DNA of 64,000 bases. It comes from CAWULT01 sp963923455. Its GTDB lineage: Bacteria > Acidobacteriota > Vicinamibacteria > Vicinamibacterales > UBA2999. The stretch lies in the NCBI GenBank assembly GCA_963923455.1, contig CAWULT010000003.1:1-64000 (forward strand). Reading direction: 5' to 3'. The translations under genes were made by a program, and so were the position numbers. Below the pieces are notes generated by a model. That model was not told the origin of the DNA. It worked only from the letters and a program-made list of their open reading frames with translations, and did no database searches. Shown here one piece after another: positions 25,528 through 36,934 of the stretch (positions within the stretch are counted from its first letter, which is position 1; each line of letters starts with the position of its first letter).

Positions 25528-26460
25528 CTACGCGCGACCCTCCGCAGGCGATCCTGTTTCGCGATGCCGCATGAGCAGAATGAACCCCGCGATGCACGCC
25601 AGGGTCAGGACACCACCCAGCCGGATCAGGTTCATGACGATGAAACCGTAGCGCCCTGACTCCGGGTTGTAGTGGAAGCAGTAGAGCAGCAGCTCGTCCA
25701 CGACCGATCCGATCTTGCCCTGACCGGAGTCGACGAGGGCGAGGCGAAGCTCCTTCGGCGAGTACTCGATGCCGTAGAAGTAGCGCGAGAGCCGACCCTC
25801 CGGCGTCACGACGAGCACGCCGCTGACGTGCGCGAACTGCTGCGTGGCCTCGTCCCAGCTGTAGCTGAAGCCCGCTGCCGCCGTCACGGCCTTGATCGAC
25901 GCCTCGCTGCCGGTGAGGAAGTGCCACGCCCCGGCGCTCTTCTCGGCCGACCAGTAGGCCAGGTGCGCCGCCTTCTTCTCGGCTGCGATGGCGGGCGTGT
26001 CACGAGGGTCGAAACTGACGAGCACGACGTCGAAGTCCTGACCCGGAGTGAACGGGAGCGCCGTGAGCGCACTCGAAATGCCGTTCATCACCTGCGTGCA
26101 GAGCATCGGGCACTGGTAGTACACGAAGGCCAGGATGGTCGGCCGCTGGCCGAAGTAGTCCCCGAGGTGGACCGTCCGGCCGGCCTCGTCCTTGAACTCC
26201 GTGTGCAGCGGCAACTGCGTGTTCAGCTGCTGGCGAAATGTCGCCTGCCGCAGCGGTGCCGGCATCATCGAGGCACTCTGGTCGCGCTTGACCGGGTCAC
26301 CCGCATACCGCAGGTAGCTGTCCGGGTACTTGTTCCGGTTCTGCGCGCTGGCGGTCCGGGCACCGACGGCAAGGCACAGCGCGGCGCACACGACCCCCGT
26401 GACGAAGGCGTGGGCCTTCGCCAGAGTCGCTGACCGGGTTGCGCTGTGGCCGGTGGACAT
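25528..26460 (-). CDS. SCO1/SenC-type copper chaperone
   Basis: 310 residues. There is a signal peptide (VTGVVCAALCLAVGARTASAQ), then a thioredoxin fold with the copper-binding CPMLC (C117, C121) and a conserved His in QFAHVSG (about 211). An unusual C-terminal TM helix (VLTLACIAGFILLM) follows. SCO proteins deliver copper to CuA of subunit II, which is encoded next in the operon. The C-terminal anchor suggests the chaperone is held at the membrane at that end. It starts 6 bp after the preceding gene. Confidence 0.93.
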   Translation of the reverse strand: MSTGHSATRSATLAKAHAFVTGVVCAALCLAVGARTASAQNRNKYPDSYLRYAGDPVKRDQSASMMPAPLRQATFRQQLNTQLPLHTEFKDEAGRTVHLGDYFGQRPTILAFVYYQCPMLCTQVMNGISSALTALPFTPGQDFDVVLVSFDPRDTPAIAAEKKAAHLAYWSAEKSAGAWHFLTGSEASIKAVTAAAGFSYSWDEATQQFAHVSGVLVVTPEGRLSRYFYGIEYSPKELRLALVDSGQGKIGSVVDELLLYCFHYNPESGRYGFIVMNLIRLGGVLTLACIAGFILLMRHRETGSPAEGRA

Positions 26461-26466
26461 GACCGT

Positions 26467-26961
26467 CTACTGCCTCCGCCGCTCCTCGACACGACCCGAG
26501 CTCGAGTCGGTCGGCATCAGGCCGGGCACCTGCGTCGAGGCGCGCGACGGGAGGCCCCGTTCGACCGTCAGGCGCATGGCCTCCCGGATCGGAATGTGGA
26601 CCGTGCCGGTCGCCTTGTTTTCCCAGCCGTACGAGTTCAGCAGCTTCTCCTCTTCCAGGCGGAACTCGTAGAGTTCCCTGGTCGGAAACTGCTGCAGGCG
26701 CGGCGCGGGCGGCAGGTGGTACTCCTGCTCGGCCGACATCGGGTGGCGTCGTTCGACGTTCTCGAGGGCGACGCCGCGGTCGTACATCACCTTGAACAGG
26801 CCGGCCAGGCCGATGTGCACGAGGACGGCGGCCACCGCCAGCCAGAAGATGAACTTGGCGATGGGCCGGGTGTGCGCGTCCGTGTGCTCGTAGGACGAGC
26901 CTGGCGCCGGGAGATATTCGTCGTCCGGCGAGACGTGACCCGCGTCGGAGTGGTGTGCCAT
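26467..26961 (-). CDS. Single-TM protein of the ACIII-caa3 operon
   Basis: 164 residues; start ATG 26961 overlaps the actF stop by one base (TGATG). The N-terminus is hydrophilic and His/Asp-rich, residues about 35-57 form a TM helix (FIFWLAVAAVLVHIGLAGLF), and the rest is a soluble, charged domain of about 105 residues. It contains LEEEKLLNSYGWENKATGTVHIPI, a pattern I associate with a small protein regularly found between actF and SCO in such clusters. No cofactor motif is visible. It is probably an assembly factor or accessory subunit joining ACIII to the oxidase. Confidence 0.85.
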   Translation of the reverse strand: MAHHSDAGHVSPDDEYLPAPGSSYEHTDAHTRPIAKFIFWLAVAAVLVHIGLAGLFKVMYDRGVALENVERRHPMSAEQEYHLPPAPRLQQFPTRELYEFRLEEEKLLNSYGWENKATGTVHIPIREAMRLTVERGLPSRASTQVPGLMPTDSSSGRVEERRRQ

Positions 26962-28175
26962 CAGTGGCCTCCCGAACTCTGCATGGCCTCGCGCAGGTAC
27001 GGATCGCGGAACGCGAGGAGCGGCCGCTGCGCCAGCTGCGTGAGGAACATCCACAACCAGATGCCGCCGATGCCGATGGGCGCCGCCAGATCCAGCCAGT
27101 GCACGAAGAATGCGCTCTCGTGCTCACCGTGGACCATGTGGAGGTTGGCACCGGTCGACGAGAACTCTGGCGAGACGAGCATGAAGAGGTCGATGAACCG
27201 CATCGCGAAGATCCAGCAGGCGATGACGACCAGCCGGCTCGAGTTGCGCTTGTTGTCGCGCGAGAGCAGGAAGAGGAACGGCGCGGCGAAGTGGAAGACC
27301 ACCAGGAAGATGGCCAGGTACTGCCAGCCGTGGCTCGTGCGCGCGATGAAATAGGGAATCTCTTCGACGAGGTTCGCCGCGTAGCCGAGCAGGAACTGGG
27401 AGAAGTTGAAGTAGGCCCACAGCATCGTGAAGGCCAGCGACAGCTTGCCGAGGTCGTGGAAGTGATGCGGCTTGAGCACGTCCGCCATCGGCGCGCGCTT
27501 GCTGAGGAACGTGCTGATGACGATCGTGAACGCCAGCGTCCCCAGGCCCTGGCCGCCCAGCATCAGGAAGCCGAACAGCGTCGAGTACCAGTGCGGGTTG
27601 AGCGACATCACCCAGTCGATGCCCGCGAAGGTCATCGTCAGGGCGTAGAACACCAACCCGAAGCCAGAGAGACGCTGGATGGTCGTGTTGACCGAGACGT
27701 CACCGTCGTCCTGGCGCTTCGAGAGGCGGTTGATCGTCATCGCGATGAAGATCCAGCCGCCGAAGTAGATGGCCGCCCGGAGCAGGAAGAAGCCGCTGTT
27801 GAGATACGGTGCGCGGTGCCGCAGGATCTCGTCACCCGCCACGAGCTCTGGGTTGGTCCAGGGATAGAGGCTGGTCATGCCCAGCACCACGGGCAGGAAC
27901 AGCACCACCATCAGCGGCAGCGTCCGCGTCGAGGCTTCGAAGATCCGCCGGAACACACCCCAGGCTCCGCCGGAGAGGTGCTGGATCATCATCAGCCCCA
28001 TCGAGCCGAGCGTGACGCCGAGCCACAGCAGGAAACCGATCAGCCAGGCACGGAAGAAGTGGTCGCGGTCGACGACGAAACCGAGCGCGCAGGCGGCGAG
28101 GCCGACCAGGCCGACCGTGAGCGCTCTGCTGCGCAGTCCGTCGATATCAGCGGGAGGGGTGTAACTCGTGTCCAC
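26961..28175 (-). CDS. actF: Alternative complex III subunit F
   Basis: 404 residues with about ten TM helices; start GTG 28175, 2 bp after actE. It matches the ActF quinol:cytochrome c oxidoreductase subunit, with FFRAWLIGFLLWLGVTLGSM near the N-terminus and conserved loops such as YPWTNPELV and SLNPHWYSTLFGF. ActF and ActC are homologous NrfD-like membrane subunits of ACIII. ActF is thought to take part in proton translocation rather than quinol binding. Confidence 0.93.
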   Translation of the reverse strand: MDTSYTPPADIDGLRSRALTVGLVGLAACALGFVVDRDHFFRAWLIGFLLWLGVTLGSMGLMMIQHLSGGAWGVFRRIFEASTRTLPLMVVLFLPVVLGMTSLYPWTNPELVAGDEILRHRAPYLNSGFFLLRAAIYFGGWIFIAMTINRLSKRQDDGDVSVNTTIQRLSGFGLVFYALTMTFAGIDWVMSLNPHWYSTLFGFLMLGGQGLGTLAFTIVISTFLSKRAPMADVLKPHHFHDLGKLSLAFTMLWAYFNFSQFLLGYAANLVEEIPYFIARTSHGWQYLAIFLVVFHFAAPFLFLLSRDNKRNSSRLVVIACWIFAMRFIDLFMLVSPEFSSTGANLHMVHGEHESAFFVHWLDLAAPIGIGGIWLWMFLTQLAQRPLLAFRDPYLREAMQSSGGH

Positions 28176-28177
28176 GT

Positions 28178-28792
28178 CTAATGTCCCTCGGACTCGCGGT
28201 TGGCCGCCGTCGCCGGGCGATCGAGTTCGGGCCGCTTGCCGATCGGCACCTCGTCCAGCGTGGCCCGCTGGCTGAGCTGCAGGGCCCGGATGTAGGCGGC
28301 AATGGCCCAGCGGTCGGCCACCGGCACCTGCGCCGAGTAGTCCTGCATGACCCCGAAGCCGTTCGTCATCACGTCGAAGAAGTAGCCGACCGGCGCGTTG
28401 CGCAGTCGCTCGTCGTGGTACGACGGCGGCGCCTTGAAGCCCCGCTGGACGACCATGCCATTGCCGGCGCCGCTGCGGCCGTGGCAGGGCGCGCAGAACA
28501 CGTTGAACCGCTCCTGTCCGCGGGCCATCACCGCGTCCGTGACGGGCATCGGGAACGTCGACGCCAGTTGCCCGTCGACCTTCCCCTGATAGAGGTGCTC
28601 GTCCTCCCGGAGGAGGCCGCGCGCCACCGTGTTGGCGACGAGGGTGCGGGCGCTGCGCCCGTCCGCGTAGAACGTGGTCGCGCGGAGCGGACGGTAGCGC
28701 GGGTTGTCGTGCATGTCCTGGCGGCAGCCGGCGAGCGCCAGCGCCGCAGCCAGGATGGGCAGCGCGCGACGGAAGAAGAGACTACGGCTCAA
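28178..28792 (-). CDS. actE: Alternative complex III subunit E, monoheme lipoprotein
   Basis: 204 residues. The lipobox LAGC gives lipidation at C23. One heme c motif CAPCH is at 100-104, with a Met in GVMQDY as a likely axial ligand. Surrounding FPMPVTDAVMARGQERFN is typical of ActE. It is the cytochrome subunit thought to pass electrons from ACIII to the oxidase. The start overlaps the actD end by 11 bases. Confidence 0.94.
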   Translation of the reverse strand: MSRSLFFRRALPILAAALALAGCRQDMHDNPRYRPLRATTFYADGRSARTLVANTVARGLLREDEHLYQGKVDGQLASTFPMPVTDAVMARGQERFNVFCAPCHGRSGAGNGMVVQRGFKAPPSYHDERLRNAPVGYFFDVMTNGFGVMQDYSAQVPVADRWAIAAYIRALQLSQRATLDEVPIGKRPELDRPATAANRESEGH

Positions 28793-29333
28793 CGTCGGAG
28801 ACTCCTACCGGATGCAGGCCTTCGAGGAACGCCCGCGTGGTCTGAGGGTCGAACTGCGGGTCGGTGGCTTCGATGCACAGGAAGAACCGGTCGCTCGAGG
28901 CCCGTTCGAACGCGGGCACGTTGAAGACCGGGTGGTACGGCATCGGGAGCTTGTTGAGCGCCCACATGCCGATGAAGCACGAGAGCGCGGCGCCGAGCAC
29001 CGTGGTCTCGAACGTGACCGGGATGAATTGCGGCCAGCTGTTCAGCGGACGGCCGCCGATGTTGAAGGGGTAGGCGATGGTGGACGCCCAGTACTCGAGG
29101 CTGAACCCGCCGAGGCCGCCCAGCATGCCGCCGAGCAGGACCAGCCGCGGGAGCCGCGTCCGGCGCAGGCCCAGTGCGTCGTTGAGCTCCTCGATGGGGA
29201 TCGGCGAGTAGGCGTCCATCTGCCGGTAGCCCTGCAGACGGGCCCGGTTCGTCGCCTCGACGAGCGCCGTCGGATTGTCGAACTCGGCCATCAGGCCGTG
29301 GAGCGTCGGGGTCGTGGTCTCGTGCGACATCAC
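28782..29333 (-). CDS. actD: Alternative complex III subunit D (DUF3341)
   Basis: 183 residues with two TM helices (about 65-85 and 100-125) forming a hairpin, and soluble ends. It matches the DUF3341/ActD family: LMAEFDNPTALVEATNRARLQGY at the N-terminus (positions about 14-37), then MDAYSPIPIEEL and the C-terminal FFLCIEATDPQFD. The start is GTG 29333 or ATG 29330. It is a structural ACIII subunit with no cofactor. Confidence 0.93.
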   Translation of the reverse strand: MMSHETTTPTLHGLMAEFDNPTALVEATNRARLQGYRQMDAYSPIPIEELNDALGLRRTRLPRLVLLGGMLGGLGGFSLEYWASTIAYPFNIGGRPLNSWPQFIPVTFETTVLGAALSCFIGMWALNKLPMPYHPVFNVPAFERASSDRFFLCIEATDPQFDPQTTRAFLEGLHPVGVSDVEP

Positions 29334-29334
29334 C

Positions 29335-30737
29335 CTACCCGTGGTGTTCCTTCAGCTTGGCCTCCGGCACGATCGTCCGCATTTCGAAGATCGCGATGGC
29401 CGGGACGAACCGAACGAACAGGAAGAACAGCGAGAAGAACAGCCCGATGGTGCCGGCGAACATCGCGAAGTCCCAGCGCGTCGGCGCATACATGTCCCAC
29501 GACGAGGGCAGGAAGTCGCGGTGCAGACTCGTGACGATGATGATGAAGCGCTCGAGCCACATGCCGACGTTCACGAGGAGCGACAGCACGAAGAGGAGCG
29601 GAATGTTGTCGCGGACGCTGCGGAACCAGAACAGCTGAATCATCGCCGCGTTGATGGCGATGAGCGACCAGTAGAAGAATGCGTACGGGCCGGTCATGCG
29701 GTTCAGCATCATGTACCCCTCGTAGGGGTTCGCGCTGTACCAGGCGAAGAAGGCTTCGTTCGCGTAACCGTAGGCGACGATCATCCCGGTGGCCAGCATG
29801 ACCTTCGTCATGTTGTGGATGTGGCGCATCGTGATGAAGTCTTCGAGGCCGTAGAACTTGCGCAACGGGATCGCCAGGGTCATGACCATGGCGAAGCCGG
29901 AGTAGATGGCGCCGGCGACGAAGTAGGGCGGGAAGATCGTGGCGTGCCAGCCTGGCAGCACCGAGACCGCGAAGTCGAAGCTCACCACCGAGTGGACGGA
30001 GAGCACGAGCGGCGTCGAGATGCCGGCGAGCAGCAGATACGCCATCTCGTAGCGCTGCCAGTGCCGGGCGGATCCGCGCCAGCCGAGCGCCACCATGCCG
30101 AAGATCCGCTTGGCGACCGGCGACGTGGCCTTGTCACGCAGCGTGGCCATGTCTGGCACGAGGCCCGTGAACCAGAACAGCGCCGACACCGTGCCGTAGG
30201 TCGACACGGCGAACACGTCCCAGATCAGGGGGCTGCGGAACTGTGGCCAGAGCCCCATCGAGTTCGGATACGGGAACAGCCAGTACACCGCCAGCCACGG
30301 GCGGCCGGTGTGGAGCAGCGGGAACATGGCCGCACAGGCGACCGCGAAGAGCGTCATCGCCTCGGCGAATCGGTTGATCGAGGTGCGCCACTGCTGCCGG
30401 AAGAGCAGCAGGATCGCCGAGATCAACGTGCCGGCGTGGCCGATACCGATCCACCAGACGAAGTTGATGATATCGAACGCCCAGCCGACCGGGACGTTGT
30501 TCCCCCAGATGCCGATGCCCTCCATCAGGAGCTTCCCGATGGTCAGGTTCAGCAGCATCAGCAGGGAGAACGCCAGCGCGAAACCGAAGAACCAGCCCAG
30601 GGTGGTGCGCTTCGTCAGCACGACGCCGGCGATCGAGTCGGTGACCGACTCGAACGTGTGACCGGGGGCGATGACCGCCGGCGTCCGCTGCAGCAGGGCG
30701 GCTTCGGCCGGATCCTGCACGTGTTCTTTGGCGGCCA

Positions 30738-30738
<1 letters not shown>
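29335..30738 (-). CDS. actC: Alternative complex III subunit C (NrfD-like)
   Basis: 467 residues with about ten TM helices of the NrfD/PsrC type. It has the quinone-site region conserved in ActC, for example NFVWWIGIGHAGTLISAILLL (about residues 85-105), and FSVLPGWHATIFPPYFV-like loops near residue 260. The ATG at 30738 overlaps the actB stop by one base (TAATG); the open frame upstream of it is a shadow of actB. ActC is the quinol-oxidising membrane subunit next to the ActB iron-sulfur chain. Confidence 0.94.
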
Positions 30739-33869
<3,131 letters not shown>

Positions 33870-33876
33870 GTGAGGC

Positions 33877-34527
33877 TCACCGATGGCACGTCGAGCAACT
33901 GGTATTGCCTCGAATCCCGTACTCTTTCACGAGCTGTGCTCCGATCACCGACTGCGGCACGGGGGGCTTGTAGCCCATCGTGACCACCTCACTCCGCGGC
34001 CTGACGTATTTCTCCGGATTGCGATGGCAGTCGAGGCACCACGTCATCTGGAGCGTGTTCTGCTGGCGCATGAGCGGCATCTGATCCACCCGCCCGTGAC
34101 AGGTCTCGCAGCCCATCCCCTTTTTGACGTGGATGCTGTGGTTAAAGTAGACGAAGTCCGGCAAGTCGTGAACCCTTACCCAGCGGAGTGGGCGGTCGTC
34201 ACGAAAGCTGGCCCGGACGGGCTCCAGGATCGGGGCCTGGTTCCACAACTGCGAGTGGCAGTTCATGCACGTCTTCGTGGGGGGAATGCCCGCAAACGAA
34301 GACGTCTCCACCGACGTGTGGCAATAACGGCAGTCGATGCCGTCGTCACCGACGTGGTGAAGGTGGCTGAACTGGATCGGTTGCTCGATGAATTCGTTGG
34401 CTCGGGTGACGTATGACGACCGCCCGATTACCATCACGAGCCCGATCAGGCCCCCCACCAAGAGCAGCACGGCGCCAAGACTCGCCTTGGAGAGGAAGTT
34501 TGCGCTGCGATCGAAGATCTGCGACAT
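33877..34527 (-). CDS. actA: Alternative complex III subunit A, pentaheme cytochrome c
   Basis: 216 residues. One N-terminal TM anchor (about 15-36) is followed by a periplasmic domain with five CxxCH motifs at residues 66-70, 87-91, 140-144, 164-168 and 211-215. This is the ActA layout, the first gene of the ACIII operon in Flavobacterium and Rhodothermus. It collects electrons from the ActB clusters. The start ATG 34527 heads the 12-gene operon. Confidence 0.95.
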   Translation of the reverse strand: MSQIFDRSANFLSKASLGAVLLLVGGLIGLVMVIGRSSYVTRANEFIEQPIQFSHLHHVGDDGIDCRYCHTSVETSSFAGIPPTKTCMNCHSQLWNQAPILEPVRASFRDDRPLRWVRVHDLPDFVYFNHSIHVKKGMGCETCHGRVDQMPLMRQQNTLQMTWCLDCHRNPEKYVRPRSEVVTMGYKPPVPQSVIGAQLVKEYGIRGNTSCSTCHR

Positions 34528-34795
34528 CGGATGCTTGAGAGAGCCGGCGCGCCCGCACGACTGAGCAGGCCCGCGTCATGGGTGCCCGGTCTGTTCGCGG
34601 AACAAGTCCCTTGTCGGGTGAACTACCCGCGTGATCAAACAGGGCTTGTACCACGGTTGTGAAGAAAGGATCAAGCGCCGTGGTTGGTCGGCTTTTGGGC
34701 GGCTGGATTCAGAGCGACCGACCTGGCCCTCGGTCGGCTACAATCCGCCTGTTCGCCTCGAAATGCTCCCGAAAACCGATGGACGCCTCGACACG
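34528..34795. promoter_or_regulatory. Divergent promoter region of the respiratory operon and a zinc-ribbon gene
   Basis: This 268-bp region has no gene. For the leftward operon the best promoter is TTGATC (34669-34674) with TACAAG (34645-34650), 18 nt apart, leaving a leader of about 110 nt. Within that leader is the palindrome TGTTCGCGGAACA (34592-34604), a possible operator. For the rightward gene, TACAAT at 34739-34744 is a candidate -10 box. All are by-eye predictions. Confidence 0.35.
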
Positions 34796-35242
34796 ATGAG
34801 CGACCGCAAGTACCGCCAGCGCGGATACCAGGACGATGACCGGAACCGGGAACCGCGCCCGGCTCCAGCCAAGCCCGCCCGGGAGCCAGGTGCCCCTGCG
34901 GGCGCCCGGCGAATCTCCCAGGAGGGCCCCAAGAACATCAACATGCCGGGGTTCCGACAGGTATTTCGCTGCGCGCAGTGCGGCACCCTGGTGGCGCAGC
35001 CGGTCGAGCCCGCCAGCCGCTGTCTGCGCTGCGGCACGGACCTTCACGCCTGCGCCCAGTGCCTCTCGTTCGACCCTGGCAGCCGATTCGAGTGCATGCA
35101 GCCGCTGACGGCCAGGGTCTCGCCGAAGAACGTCCGGAACGCCTGTACGTTGTTCGCGCCGCGGATGGCCGTCGAGCGCGAGACCACCACGCCGAAGACC
35201 GATACCGCGCGGAAAGCCTTCGACGACCTGTTCAACTTCTGA
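34796..35242 (+). CDS. Zinc-ribbon protein of unknown function
   Basis: 148 residues if started at ATG 34796; ATG 34763 in frame (MLPKTDGRLDT) is an alternative. The first 50 residues are charged and disordered-looking (MSDRKYRQRGYQDDDRN). The core has CAQCGT, CLRCGT, HACAQC and further Cys in FECMQP and NACTLF, enough for two zinc sites. I recognise no named family beyond a zinc ribbon. The first domain probably binds a protein or nucleic acid. The next gene, a thioredoxin-fold protein, starts 27 bp later. Confidence 0.8.
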   Translation: MSDRKYRQRGYQDDDRNREPRPAPAKPAREPGAPAGARRISQEGPKNINMPGFRQVFRCAQCGTLVAQPVEPASRCLRCGTDLHACAQCLSFDPGSRFECMQPLTARVSPKNVRNACTLFAPRMAVERETTTPKTDTARKAFDDLFNF

Positions 35243-35269
35243 CCATCACCCCTCGGCGATAATCACGAG

Positions 35270-35944
35270 ATGGCGTTACTGTCCGAACAGGATCGGCGGG
35301 TTGTCCAGTCGCACCTGGCCAAGGTCTCTCACAAGGTGACCCTGCTGTTCTTCACGCAGACCTTCGGCGCCCCGGAGACCGTCCTGATCACGCACCAGGT
35401 GCTCGGCGAGCTCGCCTCGCTCAGCGAGCACCTGAGCGTCGAGGAGGTGAACTTCGTCCTCGACAAGGACCGGGCCGCACAATACGGGGTGAGCGACATC
35501 CCGGCCGTGGTGCTGCTCAGGGACGGCGCCGACACCCGCATGCGGTTCCTCGGAGCGCCCGCCGGATACGAGTTCATGTCGCTCGTCGAGGCCGTCGTCC
35601 TGGCGGGCACCGACGACTCGGGCCTGTCCGACGCGAGCAAGGCGCTCGTGGCCGGCGTCACCACCCCCATCGACATCCAGGTCTTCGTGACGCCGACCTG
35701 TCCGCACTGCCCGCGCGCCGTCACGCTTGCGCACCGGATGGCGGTGGAGAGTCCGCTGATCCACGCGACGTGCGTCGAAGCCACCGAGTTTCCAGAGCTG
35801 TCGAGAAAGTTCCGGGTCACCGGCGTGCCGAAGACCGTCGCCAACGGCGTCGAGCTGCTGGGCGCCCTGCCGGAGGACGTCTTCGTCACCTCGATCGTGC
35901 GTCCCGCGGAGCCCCCCGATTCCGTCCCAGCGGCATCGTCATAA
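35270..35944 (+). CDS. Protein disulfide oxidoreductase-like double thioredoxin-fold protein
   Basis: 224 residues made of two thioredoxin folds in tandem, the architecture of archaeal/bacterial PDO and of AhpF N-termini. The second fold has an intact CPHC (C144, C147) and the cis-Pro loop GVPKT. In the first fold the equivalent position reads FTQTFGAPETV, so both cysteines are gone, though the cis-Pro loop SDIPAVV remains. It would act in cytoplasmic thiol-disulfide exchange through one active site. The ATG follows GATAAT (35258-35263) by exactly 6 nt, consistent with a leaderless mRNA. Confidence 0.85.
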   Translation: MALLSEQDRRVVQSHLAKVSHKVTLLFFTQTFGAPETVLITHQVLGELASLSEHLSVEEVNFVLDKDRAAQYGVSDIPAVVLLRDGADTRMRFLGAPAGYEFMSLVEAVVLAGTDDSGLSDASKALVAGVTTPIDIQVFVTPTCPHCPRAVTLAHRMAVESPLIHATCVEATEFPELSRKFRVTGVPKTVANGVELLGALPEDVFVTSIVRPAEPPDSVPAASS

Positions 35945-35962
35945 CGCGGTCAGGAGGAGAGC

Positions 35963-36760
35963 ATGAACGTTCCCACTCGCCGTGTGTTCGTGAAAGCGGG
36001 GCTTTCGGCTGTCGTGGCCGCGGCCGCCACGCCGTGGTCCGTGCTGGCGGCCGATCCCGTGCTCGGGATGATCTTTCCGCCCCTCGACTATCCGGTGCCG
36101 CCCGAAGCGACGCGCCTGTACCCGGCGGGCGTCAGGTTCCTGGCTCGCGGCGTGGGCCTGGAGGCGATGACGCCCGAGAGCTACGACGCGGCGATTCCTC
36201 GCGTGCTGCCGGCCGCCGAGTCGCTGAAGCGCGAGGGCGCACAGGCGATCTCCGTCATGGGCACGTCGTTGACGTTCTACAAGGGGCGGGCGTTCAACGA
36301 AGCGCTCACGCAGCAAGTCGCCAAGGCGACCGGCCTGCCCACCACGACGATGAGCACGGGCATCGTCGACGGCCTGCGCCTGGCGGGGGCGCGACGCCTG
36401 GCCGTGGTGACGGCGTACAGCGACGACGTCACCGCCCGCCTGTCGGCGTTCCTCGAGGAGTACGGCTTCTCCGTCGTCGCCGCCAAGGGACTCGGCTACG
36501 TACAGATCCCGCCCGGCGGCATCATCAAGGACGACAGCCTCTTCAACTTCAGCGTCGGTGTGTTCGAGAGTGCCAGAGGCGCGGATACGCTCCTGGTGTC
36601 CTGCGGCGGCCTGCAGACGCTCGACATGATCGTCCCGCTCGAGACGCGGTGCCGCGTGCCCGTCGTGTCGAGTACGCCTCACGCGCTGATGAACGGCGTC
36701 CGACTGCTGGGACTGAGCGGTCGCGCTGCTGGATTTGGGCGCGTGCTCGCCAACGCGTAG
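35963..36760 (+). CDS. Exported arylmalonate decarboxylase/maleate isomerase-family enzyme
   Basis: 265 residues. The N-terminus TRRVFVKAGLSAVVAAAA is a Tat-type signal. The rest aligns by eye to bacterial arylmalonate decarboxylase: GMIFPPLDYPVPPEA, VMGTSLTFYKG (G100, T101, S102), TAYSDDV (Y152) and LVSCGGL (C214, G215). These match the decarboxylase residues G74, T75, S76, Y126, C188 and G189. The related racemases and maleate isomerases have Cys where this protein has G100. Characterised AMDases are cytoplasmic and rare; export is unusual. The reaction would be cofactor-free decarboxylation of a substituted malonate. It starts 18 bp after the PDO-like gene, with AGGAGGAG before the ATG. 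Confidence 0.85.
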   Translation: MNVPTRRVFVKAGLSAVVAAAATPWSVLAADPVLGMIFPPLDYPVPPEATRLYPAGVRFLARGVGLEAMTPESYDAAIPRVLPAAESLKREGAQAISVMGTSLTFYKGRAFNEALTQQVAKATGLPTTTMSTGIVDGLRLAGARRLAVVTAYSDDVTARLSAFLEEYGFSVVAAKGLGYVQIPPGGIIKDDSLFNFSVGVFESARGADTLLVSCGGLQTLDMIVPLETRCRVPVVSSTPHALMNGVRLLGLSGRAAGFGRVLANA

Positions 36761-36811
36761 GGCTGCGGCCACACGCGGCACCGGCGCCGGGTGGCGCGGA
36801 TGCGGCGTGAG

Positions 36812-36901
<90 letters not shown>

Positions 36902-36934
36902 GACTGTTCCAGGCCGGACCCGGCCAGCCCGACC

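Noticed and set aside
36761..36811. Terminator between the AMDase-like gene and tRNA-Ser
   Set aside because: GC-rich with weak partial inverted repeats, but no stable stem followed by a U run on either strand.
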